Assembly (NCBI GenBank): GCA_026390315.1
Contig: JAPLGE010000057.1
Coordinates: 1-33,427, forward strand
DNA from: Candidatus Bipolaricaulota bacterium
Lineage (GTDB): Bacteria > Bipolaricaulota > Bipolaricaulia > UBA7950 > UBA9294
Direction of reading: 5' to 3'
Length of the DNA stretch: 33,427 nt
Part shown: one piece after another, positions 17,300 to 24,929 of the stretch
Numbering within the stretch: the first letter of the stretch is position 1
How the letters are laid out: the number at the start of each line of letters is the position of its first letter
The notes under the pieces: generated by a model
Database searches by the model: none
The model's input: the letters and a program-made list of their open reading frames with translations, nothing else
Told to the model about the DNA's origin: nothing
Program-made: the position numbers and the translations under genes

Positions 17300-19702
17300 C
17301 TAGGTCCTCACGACCGCGACGATCCGGTCGTCCGGCTCGAGCTCCATCAGGCGCACTCCGCGCGCGTAGCGACCGTAGGTGTTGATGTCTCCGGCGAAGA
17401 TGCGGATCACCTTCTCGTCCGTGATGATGATGATCTCGTCTTGGTCGGAGACGATTCCGACGGAGACGAGCGAGCCGGACTCGCGATCGAGCTTGATTCC
17501 CTGAACGCCCTTGCCGCCGCGGCCCTGGAGGGGGAAGTCGACGAGCGAGGTCCTCTTCCCGTAGCCGCGCTCGGTCACCATGAGGAGCCTCTTGTCCATC
17601 GTCAGGTCGCGCTCCATGGCGGCCATCCCGATCACTTGGTCGGCCTCTTCGAGGCGGATCCCGATCACTCCACGGGATGGGCGCTTGGTCAGGCGCACTT
17701 CTTCCTCGCGGAAGCGGATGGTCTGCCCTTGGCGCGTGGAGAGGATCAGCTCGCCGTCCCCCGCGCTCGCCGCCACGTCGACCAGGCGGTCATCGTCGTC
17801 GGCGTTCAAGGCGATGATCCCCGCGGTGTGAACGTTCGCGTAGTCGGCGAGCCGGTTCTTGTTGACGATCCCGTTCGCCGTCGCCATGAGGCAGACGCGG
17901 TCCCCGACCTCGGAGAAGCTTTGGACGGGCAGGATCGCCCGCACGACTTCCTCTTGGCCGAGGGCGACGAGGTTGCGCAGGTTCTTCCCCTGCGCGTCCC
18001 GCTTGAGAGAGGGGAGCTTGTACCCCTGCGTGCGGTAGACTTGACGTCGGTCGCTGAACAAGAGGAGTTCATCACGGGCGTTCACGAGCGCCGTACAGCA
18101 GATGTAGTCGTCCTCCTTCGTGCGCTGGCCGATCACTCCCTTGCCGCCGCGTCCCTGGCTCTTGAAGTCGCTCGCCCGCGGGGCGTTGGCGTAGCCCTTC
18201 TGAGTCACGCAGGCCATGAGGTCGTAGTCCGGGATGAGGCTCGCGAAGTCGACCTCCCCGCCCTCGTTCGCGATGAGCGTTCGCCGTTCGTCTCCGTGCT
18301 TCTCGGCGACCTCGCGCAGCTCGCGCTTGATGGTCTCGTCGAGGAGGACCTCGCTGCCGAGGATCTTCTCGTACTCGCCGATCGCCTCGAGCTTCTCCTT
18401 GTGCTCGGCGTCGATCTTCTCCCGTTCGAGCGTCGTGAGCTGGGACAGGCGCATCTTGAGGATGGCGTCCGTCTGCTCATCGGAGAGACCCAGCTCGTCC
18501 TTCAGTCCGGCGGCCGCGCCGGCCGTGTCCTTTGCCTTGCGGATGAGCTCCACAACCCGCTCGATGCGGTCGAGGGCGATCCGGTAGCCTTCCAGGACGT
18601 GGGCCCGCTTCCGGGCGACGTCCAGGCGGTGCTCGGTTCGGCGGCGGACGACCTGGCGGCGGAAGTCGATGAACGAGTTTAGGATCTCCTTCACGGAGAG
18701 CGTGCGCGGGTTTCCATCCAGGATGACGAGGAAGAACGCGGCGAAGGTTCGCTCCAGAGGAGTGAACTTGAAGAGCTGATTGAGCACGACGTTGGGGTTG
18801 GCCGTCTGTTTGAGCTCCACCACGACGCGCAGGCCCGACCGGTCGGATTCGTCGCGCAGGTCGGAGATGCCGTCGATCTCGCCGGAGCGAGCCTTCTCCG
18901 CGATCGCCTCAACGATCGCCGACTTGCGGACCTGGTACGGGATTTCGCTGATCAGGATCGTCTGATCCTCGATCGTCGCCTTCCCTCGCAGCGTGATCTT
19001 GCCCTGACCCGTTCGGTACATCTCTTCGATGCCTTCCCGTCCCATGATGATCCCGCCGGTGGGGAAGTCCGGGCCGGGGATGCGGGCGAGGAGGTCCTTC
19101 ACCGTCGCCTCGGGGTGGTCCATGAGGAAGACGGTCCCCTCGACGAGCTCTCCCAGGTTGTGGGGCGGGATCTGCGTCGTCATCCCAACGGAGATTCCCC
19201 AGGCTCCGTTCATCAGAAGGCTCGGGACCTTCGCCGGCAGGACGACCGGCTCCTGCAGGGAGTCGTCGAAGTTCGGCATCCAGTCGACCGTTTTCTCGCC
19301 CAGCTCCTCGAGGAACTCGCCGGCAATCGGCGTGAGGCGCGCCTCGGTGTAGCGATTCGCCGCCGGGGCGTCGCCGTCGATCGAGCCGAAATTCCCCTGG
19401 CCGTCGATCAGGGGGTAGCGATAGGAGAACGGCTGCGCCATGTTGACCATGGTGTCGTAGATGGCGATGTCCCCGTGCGGGTGGAACTTTCCCATGACCT
19501 CGCCCACGATGCGCGCCGCCTTTTTGTGCGGCTTGCCCGCGGTGAGACCGAGCTCGCTCGTTCCGTAGAGGATCCTACGCTGAACGGGCTTCAGGCCGTC
19601 ACGCACGTCGGGGATCGCTCGGCCGCGGATGACGCTCATCGCGTAGTTGATGTAGGACTGCTCCATCTCGTCTTCGATGAACGTCCGCTCGATTCTCTCC
19701 AT
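17300..19702 (-). CDS. gyrA: DNA gyrase subunit A
   Basis: '[32 protein letters not shown]', '[41 protein letters not shown]', '[11 protein letters not shown]', and two GyrA-box-like motifs 'QGRGGKG' in the C-terminal part. Confidence 0.97.
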   Translation of the reverse strand: MERIERTFIEDEMEQSYINYAMSVIRGRAIPDVRDGLKPVQRRILYGTSELGLTAGKPHKKAARIVGEVMGKFHPHGDIAIYDTMVNMAQPFSYRYPLIDGQGNFGSIDGDAPAANRYTEARLTPIAGEFLEELGEKTVDWMPNFDDSLQEPVVLPAKVPSLLMNGAWGISVGMTTQIPPHNLGELVEGTVFLMDHPEATVKDLLARIPGPDFPTGGIIMGREGIEEMYRTGQGKITLRGKATIEDQTILISEIPYQVRKSAIVEAIAEKARSGEIDGISDLRDESDRSGLRVVVELKQTANPNVVLNQLFKFTPLERTFAAFFLVILDGNPRTLSVKEILNSFIDFRRQVVRRRTEHRLDVARKRAHVLEGYRIALDRIERVVELIRKAKDTAGAAAGLKDELGLSDEQTDAILKMRLSQLTTLEREKIDAEHKEKLEAIGEYEKILGSEVLLDETIKRELREVAEKHGDERRTLIANEGGEVDFASLIPDYDLMACVTQKGYANAPRASDFKSQGRGGKGVIGQRTKEDDYICCTALVNARDELLLFSDRRQVYRTQGYKLPSLKRDAQGKNLRNLVALGQEEVVRAILPVQSFSEVGDRVCLMATANGIVNKNRLADYANVHTAGIIALNADDDDRLVDVAASAGDGELILSTRQGQTIRFREEEVRLTKRPSRGVIGIRLEEADQVIGMAAMERDLTMDKRLLMVTERGYGKRTSLVDFPLQGRGGKGVQGIKLDRESGSLVSVGIVSDQDEIIIITDEKVIRIFAGDINTYGRYARGVRLMELEPDDRIVAVVRT

Positions 19703-19736
19703 GGTCGATCGTCCTTCTCTCGTGGACTAGAGGGCA

Positions 19737-19765
19737 AGATTACCGAAACGACGGACAGGATTCAA
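19737..19765 (-). promoter_or_regulatory. Putative sigma70 promoter of gyrA-tyrS
   Basis: Minus strand: TTGAAT (19765-19760), 17 nt, TAATCT (19742-19737), about 35 nt upstream of the gyrA ATG. Confidence 0.5.
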
Positions 19766-19889
19766 GTTCGCGCCGTTTTGCCGACGGTCTTGGCGTCGAG
19801 ACTACCGCGGGCCGAAAAGGCCGGGCCAAGGGCACGGGAACCCCGACCCAAGGTCCGTCACGTCGCAGGAAAGGCCGCGACAGTCGAAT

Positions 19890-21050
19890 CTAGGTGATGC
19901 TGAACGGGTCTACCGCGTCGCGCAGGGCGTCTCCCATGAAGTTGAACGCCAGCACCGAGATGACGATGAACCCGCCCGGAATGAGCTGCCAGGGGTGCGT
20001 CTCGATTCCGGCGATGTTGGACGCGCCGTTCAGGAGCTGCCCCCAACTCGTCATGGGCTCTCGGATCCCGTACCCAAGGAAGCTTAGGCCCGCCTCGGTG
20101 AGCATCATGCCGGGGATCGTCAGGGTCGCCGAGACGACGAGGAAGCTCGTGACGTTCGGAATGATGTGGCGCAGGATCACGCGAACGTCGCTCGCGCCGG
20201 CCGCTCGAGCCGCGTTGACGAAGTCCATCTCGCGAATGGCGAGGATCTGCCCGCGGATGACGCGAGCCGTGCCGGCCCAGCTGATGAGCGCCAGCGCGAT
20301 GATGATCCCGAGGAAGACGGCGACCGGAGAGAGGCCGAGGCCGGCCAGGGCCGCGCCCGCCGCGAGGAGGATGGGGAAGCCGGGGATGGCCATGAAGACC
20401 TCTCCGATGCGCTGCAGGATCATGTCCACCCCGCCGCCGTAGTAGCCGGAGACCCCGCCGAGGAAGATGGCGATCGGGAAGGCGATCAGGACGACGAGAG
20501 GCCCGACGGCGAGAGAGACTCGGCTCCCGTGGATCGTCCGCGAGAAGACGTCGCGGCCGAACGTGTCGCTTCCGAAGAGGAAGAGCGGAGCCTGAGTCCC
20601 GTCTGTCGCCTGCGCGCCGAGGAGGTGGATGTTCGACTTGAAGAGCCCCAAGACCTTGTAGTCGGCCCCCCGGACGAAGAAGCGGATGTAGTACTTCACG
20701 GATCTATTCTCGGTGAACTTCGGCGCGTAGGTCTCCGGATCCACCGTTCGCTGGGTGGCGTAGATGAAAGGGCGCACCGTCGTCCCCTCCTCGCTCCGGA
20801 AGTGGAGCGACGACGGCGGGGCGAACGGGTACTGCCGGAACTGCTGGGCGTACGGGTACGGAGCGAAGAAGTCGGCGAAGATCGCGAGGAGCGCGAAGAT
20901 CGCGATGATCACCATGCCGATGTTTCCCAGCCGATGCCTTCGGAAGGCCCGCCAGATCATCTGGCTCTGGGAGCGGCTGACGTAGCCAGGCTGTGCGACT
21001 TCCCTTGCGCCTTTCTTCTTCCTAGACCTATTCCAGAATCCCTTGGCCAT
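19890..21050 (-). CDS. oppC: Oligopeptide/dipeptide ABC transporter permease, OppC/DppC type
   Basis: 'FGSDTFGRDVFSRTIHGSRVSLAVG', 'MDFVNAARAAGASDVRVILRHIIPNVTSFLVV', 'EAGLSFLGYGIREPMTSWGQLL'. The ORF extends to 21101, but ATG 21050 (MAKGFWNRS) with GAAGGA upstream is the better start. Confidence 0.93.
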   Translation of the reverse strand: MAKGFWNRSRKKKGAREVAQPGYVSRSQSQMIWRAFRRHRLGNIGMVIIAIFALLAIFADFFAPYPYAQQFRQYPFAPPSSLHFRSEEGTTVRPFIYATQRTVDPETYAPKFTENRSVKYYIRFFVRGADYKVLGLFKSNIHLLGAQATDGTQAPLFLFGSDTFGRDVFSRTIHGSRVSLAVGPLVVLIAFPIAIFLGGVSGYYGGGVDMILQRIGEVFMAIPGFPILLAAGAALAGLGLSPVAVFLGIIIALALISWAGTARVIRGQILAIREMDFVNAARAAGASDVRVILRHIIPNVTSFLVVSATLTIPGMMLTEAGLSFLGYGIREPMTSWGQLLNGASNIAGIETHPWQLIPGGFIVISVLAFNFMGDALRDAVDPFSIT

Positions 21051-21070
21051 GGTCCTTCGGCACTCCCTTT

Positions 21071-22063
21071 CTAGTTGTAGCGGATGCGCGGATCGACCCA
21101 AGCGAGGAGGATGTCAGCAACAAGGTTCCCGATCAGCAGGAACAGGCTGAAGAAGAGAAGGGCGCCCATGATCACGTAGTCGTCCTGGGCCGTGAGGGAG
21201 CTGAAGAACGCGCGCTCCACGGTGGGGAGGTTAAGGATCGTCGCTGCGATCAGCGACCCGCTGACCAGGTTGGGGAGGGAGAGTCCCAGTAAGCTCACCA
21301 GAGGGTTGATCGCGTTTCTCACCGCGTGCTTGTAGATGACGATCCTCTCGGAGAGGCCCTTGGCGCGGGCGGTCTGGATGTACTGAAGCGAGAGCGTGTC
21401 GAGGAGGCTCGCGCGCATGTAGCGCAAGAGGCCCGCCATGCCGATCGTCCCGATCACGAGCCAGGCCGGCCAGATGTGCCACAGGAAGTTGCCGAGCTTG
21501 GCGAACGACCACGGGGCGTCGATGAAACGGTTGTCGAACAGGCCGCCGATTCCGAGGCCGTGCTGGCCCACGTGGAAGACGCCGACGAGGAGCCACAGGA
21601 GAACGAGGGCGAAGAAGAAGGCGGGGAAGGAGAGCCCGAGGAACCCAAAGAACGTGAGCGTGTGGTCGCTCAGCTTGTACTTGTGCGTGGCCGAATAGAT
21701 CCCCAAAGGGATGGCGATCGCCCAGGTGACGAACATGGTCGTGAGGGAGACGATGAAGGTCCACATGAGACGACCGCCCTCGAAGAGCGTGTAGAAGACC
21801 GGGCGTCTCGTCTCGAAGGAGGTTCCGAAGTCGCCTCGCGTGAGGATCCCCTTGAACCAGTACCAGTAGCGCACAAGGGGCGGCTGGTCCAGGCCGTAGC
21901 GCTTCGCCATCTCGGCGATCGTCTGCTGAGTGACGAACGGATTCGTCTTCATCTTCGTCAGGTAGTCGCCCGGCATGATCTCGATCAGCATGAACGAGAT
22001 GAGCGAGACGACGAGGAGGAGGGGGAGCATGTACAAGGTCCGCCGCACGATGAAAGTCAGCAC
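21071..22063 (-). CDS. oppB: Oligopeptide/dipeptide ABC transporter permease, OppB/DppB type
   Basis: 'MLTFIVRRTLYMLPLLLVVSLISFMLIEIMPGDYL', EAA-type loop 'QYIQTARAKGLSERIVIYKHAVRNAINPLVSLLG'. GTG start 22063 with AAAGGAG. Confidence 0.94.
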   Translation of the reverse strand: MLTFIVRRTLYMLPLLLVVSLISFMLIEIMPGDYLTKMKTNPFVTQQTIAEMAKRYGLDQPPLVRYWYWFKGILTRGDFGTSFETRRPVFYTLFEGGRLMWTFIVSLTTMFVTWAIAIPLGIYSATHKYKLSDHTLTFFGFLGLSFPAFFFALVLLWLLVGVFHVGQHGLGIGGLFDNRFIDAPWSFAKLGNFLWHIWPAWLVIGTIGMAGLLRYMRASLLDTLSLQYIQTARAKGLSERIVIYKHAVRNAINPLVSLLGLSLPNLVSGSLIAATILNLPTVERAFFSSLTAQDDYVIMGALLFFSLFLLIGNLVADILLAWVDPRIRYN

Positions 22064-22084
22064 GGGCGCTCCTTTGGGGTGAAT

Positions 22085-22117
22085 CCTGGGGCACGGTCAC
22101 GAGGACCGTGCCCCAGG
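22085..22117 (-). repeat. Perfect inverted repeat (14-bp stem, 5-nt loop) between oppA and oppB
   Basis: CCTGGGGCACGGTC (22085-22098), ACGAG, GACCGTGCCCCAGG (22104-22117). The arms are exact reverse complements. No U-tract in the minus-strand transcript. Confidence 0.9.
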
Positions 22118-22136
22118 CACTTGTGTGTCTTGGCTC

Positions 22137-23963
22137 CTACGACTTCCGGAAGATGAAGTCCATCGTCAGACCGTTGTTCCCGCTCGGCGTGGCGTTTGGA
22201 CTCGCCACCTGAGCGTTCCCGATCCGGTTGTAGTAGGAGTAGACGAACGCCTGGTTGATCGTGTAGAGGAAGCCGAGGTCCTGAGAAAGGATGATCTGGT
22301 ACTCTTTGTAGTACTCGAACACCTTGTCAAGGTCAAACTCGGCCGCGGCCAGGTTGGTCAGTTCGTCGACGCGCTTCTCAACTTCGGTGATGTCGCCCGT
22401 CGCCGCGGAGTAGTGCCAGGCGTGCAGGCCGCCCGTGGACATGTAGACGTTCGCCCCGCTGTGCGGCTCGGTGCCGCCGGTCAGGCCGAGGTAGATCGCC
22501 TTGTAGTCCTCCTGGCCCATCAAGCGGTTCACGAGGACGTTGAAGTCGATGAACGCGGTAGTAACCTTAAGGTTCACCTTCTTTGCGTCGTCGGCGATGA
22601 TCAGGCACGCGCCCTCGCGGGTGGTGTTCCCGGCGTTGGTGTTGAGCTCGATCTCGACGGGCGTCCCGTCGGCGAAGTCTCGGTAGCCGTCGCCGTTCGT
22701 ATCCTTGAGCCCGATCTCGTCGAGGAGGGCCGCGGCCTTCTCCAGGTCATACGGGAAGACGACCGCGTTCTTCTCGGTCACGGGGCCCGCGTACTTCTCG
22801 CGTCCGGCATAGTACGGCGAGAGGTAGCTGACCGGGCTCCACTGCGGCACGGCCAGGCCGTTGAAGAGGTTCCGGATCATCGTGTCCTTGTCAAAGAGGT
22901 GAGCCAAGGCCTGGCGGAACTTGAGGTTCCGGAAGAGCTCGCGGTACTTGGTGTCCTGGGTGTCCCAGTTGAGGACGACCCACGTCGTGCCGAAGCCCGG
23001 CATCTCCTTGTTCACGAGGACCGTCAGGTTCTTCTGCTTCTCTTCGGGCTTGAGGATCGGGATGTCCTGCGGCCGCGGCGCGAAGCAATCGATCTCGCCG
23101 TTCTGATACTTCAGGAGCAGGACGTCCTGGCTCGCGACCGTGAGCACCACGTACTTGTCGAGGTACGGGAGCTGGGTGCCCTTCGGGTCGTAGTGATAGT
23201 AGTAGGGGTTCCGCTTCATGACCACGTTCAGGTCGGGCGTGTAGCTCTCGACCATGAACGCGCCCATGCCGACGAGATCCTTGGGATTCGTGTCGAGGCC
23301 CCAGACCTGGTTGAACGCGTCCGCGGCCACCTCGGGATGAAGCTTGTGCACGAACTGCTCAAGCTTGTGCTTCGGCAGGATGTTCGCCGTCATGCTGTTC
23401 AGGATCGGGCGGAACGCCACCGAACAGACGACCTTCACCGTGTAATCGTCGACCTTCTCCACGACCGGGAAGTTCCCGTCGGGGAGCTGGAGGACATCGC
23501 GGGTGTCGGTCTCGACGTCCTCGTTCAGGTAGAGGTCCATGAACGAGAAGACGACGTCATCCGCCGTGAACGGCGTGCCGTCGGACCACTTGAGGCCCTG
23601 CCGGAGCTTGAACGTGATGACCTTGTTCTCGTCCGAGACCTCCCAGCTCTTGGCGAGCTCGGGGTCGTAGCCGGCCGTGATCGGGTTCAGGTTGACGAGA
23701 CCCGGCTGCATGATGTTCGTGTACTGGGTCGTGCTCGTCTCGTGAGCCGTGACCGCATTCCACTTCTTCGGGTTCGAGATGGTGCCGACGTAGACCGTCC
23801 CGCCGCGGACGCCCGGCTCGAGCGCCGCGTAATCCGTCCCTGCGACTCCCAAGGGGACGATGACCGCGTCGGCCGGCTGCTTGTCATAGCCTTGGGCCGA
23901 GACGGCGACCGGGATCATCAGAATGGCCGTCAAAGCCGCCAAAATCACGATCAGTCTTTTCAT
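22137..23963 (-). CDS. oppA: Extracellular solute-binding protein family 5 (OppA/DppA type), Sec signal peptide, no lipobox
   Basis: 'MKRLIVILAALTAILMIPVAVSAQG' signal. 'PGLVNLNPITAGYDPELAKSWEVSDENKVITFKLRQGLKWSDGTPFTADDVVFSF' is the SBP family 5 signature. Confidence 0.95.
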   Translation of the reverse strand: MKRLIVILAALTAILMIPVAVSAQGYDKQPADAVIVPLGVAGTDYAALEPGVRGGTVYVGTISNPKKWNAVTAHETSTTQYTNIMQPGLVNLNPITAGYDPELAKSWEVSDENKVITFKLRQGLKWSDGTPFTADDVVFSFMDLYLNEDVETDTRDVLQLPDGNFPVVEKVDDYTVKVVCSVAFRPILNSMTANILPKHKLEQFVHKLHPEVAADAFNQVWGLDTNPKDLVGMGAFMVESYTPDLNVVMKRNPYYYHYDPKGTQLPYLDKYVVLTVASQDVLLLKYQNGEIDCFAPRPQDIPILKPEEKQKNLTVLVNKEMPGFGTTWVVLNWDTQDTKYRELFRNLKFRQALAHLFDKDTMIRNLFNGLAVPQWSPVSYLSPYYAGREKYAGPVTEKNAVVFPYDLEKAAALLDEIGLKDTNGDGYRDFADGTPVEIELNTNAGNTTREGACLIIADDAKKVNLKVTTAFIDFNVLVNRLMGQEDYKAIYLGLTGGTEPHSGANVYMSTGGLHAWHYSAATGDITEVEKRVDELTNLAAAEFDLDKVFEYYKEYQIILSQDLGFLYTINQAFVYSYYNRIGNAQVASPNATPSGNNGLTMDFIFRKS

Positions 23964-23990
23964 ACCGGTTTCCCTCCTTTTCGTTTCAGG

Positions 23991-24797
23991 CTACAGACCA
24001 AACTGATAGGCCAACGCGTCCTGGTACGCCTGCCGATACTCGGCGCTCTTGATGTTGAGGACGCCAAGGAGCTTCGTCTCAAGATCCGTGACCGACGTGC
24101 TGAGGAGGAGCGGCGTCAGCGCCACTTTCCCCGCCACGCGGAGCCCTTCGCTCGAACCGCTGATCGCGAGGGTCTCGTACTCGGCCTGGGTCTTGGGGGC
24201 GAAGGACAGGTACCAGCCGCCCAGGGTCTCCCCGGCGGCGTAGGCGAGCTCGGCGCTCTCGCTCGTCACGGCCGCCTTCTCCAGGACGGGGATGCTCACG
24301 ATGTTCACGTTGGTGCGCGACTTGACGTAATAGGCCTTCGCGGCCGCGAGCCGCGATTCGTGGGTCGCCGCCGTGTCCGTGGCCATCGTTTTCAGAGCCG
24401 CCGCTGCCTTGGTGATGAGGAGCACCTGGATCGGATCGATCGCGGCGACCCGCACCATCTCAGCGACCTTCGCGTCGTTGATGATGGCCGTCAGATCGGC
24501 CTCAGTCATCGTCTTGGCGCTGACCTTTCCCGTCCAGATGATGGACAGGGCCCCGCTCGCCGCCGTGCGGAGGCCGATAGTCAGGCCGTTCGCGGCGAGA
24601 TCCTTCAGATAGTCTTCGGTCTTCGTCCCCGCGTAGCTCTTGGCCAGCGCGATGCCGGCCGCGGCGTTGATCTCGGGGATCAGTTCGCCGGTGGCAACGG
24701 CCTCAAGCTGTGCCGCCGTATAGGCGAACGCCGTAAACGCGAACAGCGCGAGCATGCAGGCGAACGCACCCAATGCCCGAAGGCGCGAAACTCCCAT
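23991..24797 (-). CDS. Secreted all-helical repeat protein of unknown function, first gene of the opp operon
   Basis: Signal-like 'LRALGAFACMLALFAFTAFAYTAA'. HEAT-like internal similarity: 'EDYLKDLAANGLTIGLRTAASGALSIIW' versus 'AEYETLAISGSSEGLRVAGKVALTPLLL'. Strong SD AAAGGAGGT. Confidence 0.75.
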   Translation of the reverse strand: MGVSRLRALGAFACMLALFAFTAFAYTAAQLEAVATGELIPEINAAAGIALAKSYAGTKTEDYLKDLAANGLTIGLRTAASGALSIIWTGKVSAKTMTEADLTAIINDAKVAEMVRVAAIDPIQVLLITKAAAALKTMATDTAATHESRLAAAKAYYVKSRTNVNIVSIPVLEKAAVTSESAELAYAAGETLGGWYLSFAPKTQAEYETLAISGSSEGLRVAGKVALTPLLLSTSVTDLETKLLGVLNIKSAEYRQAYQDALAYQFGL

Positions 24798-24823
24798 TGG
24801 TAACCTCCTTTAGTATCCTCCTA

Positions 24824-24842
24824 AGCCAAGCGAACCTTGGCT
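24824..24842 (-). promoter_or_regulatory. Leader hairpin upstream of the opp operon
   Basis: Minus strand AGCCAAG-GTTCG-CTTGGCT, just upstream of two SD-like sequences (TAGGAGG and AAAGGAGGT). Confidence 0.5.
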
Positions 24843-24900
24843 CTGCCTCGGACGCTCTTTCGATCCAGTGGAGAGTCCGCTAACCGACCAGACTTATCCC

Positions 24901-24929
24901 ATACTACCAGGAACCTGCGGGACGGTCAA
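24901..24929 (-). promoter_or_regulatory. Putative sigma70 promoter of the secreted repeat protein-opp operon
   Basis: Minus strand: TTGACC (24929-24924), 17 nt, TAGTAT (24906-24901). The -35 overlaps the stop region of the upstream gene. Confidence 0.6.

Noticed and set aside
17441-18682. 413-aa plus-strand ORF
   Set aside because: Antisense shadow of gyrA.
19800-19840. GGGCCGAAAAGGCCGGGCC as an oppC terminator
   Set aside because: Only a 4-5 bp stem and no U-tract on the minus-strand transcript.
22125-24803. 892-aa plus-strand ORF
   Set aside because: Antisense shadow of oppA and the 268-aa gene. No recognisable motif; charged, low-complexity composition.
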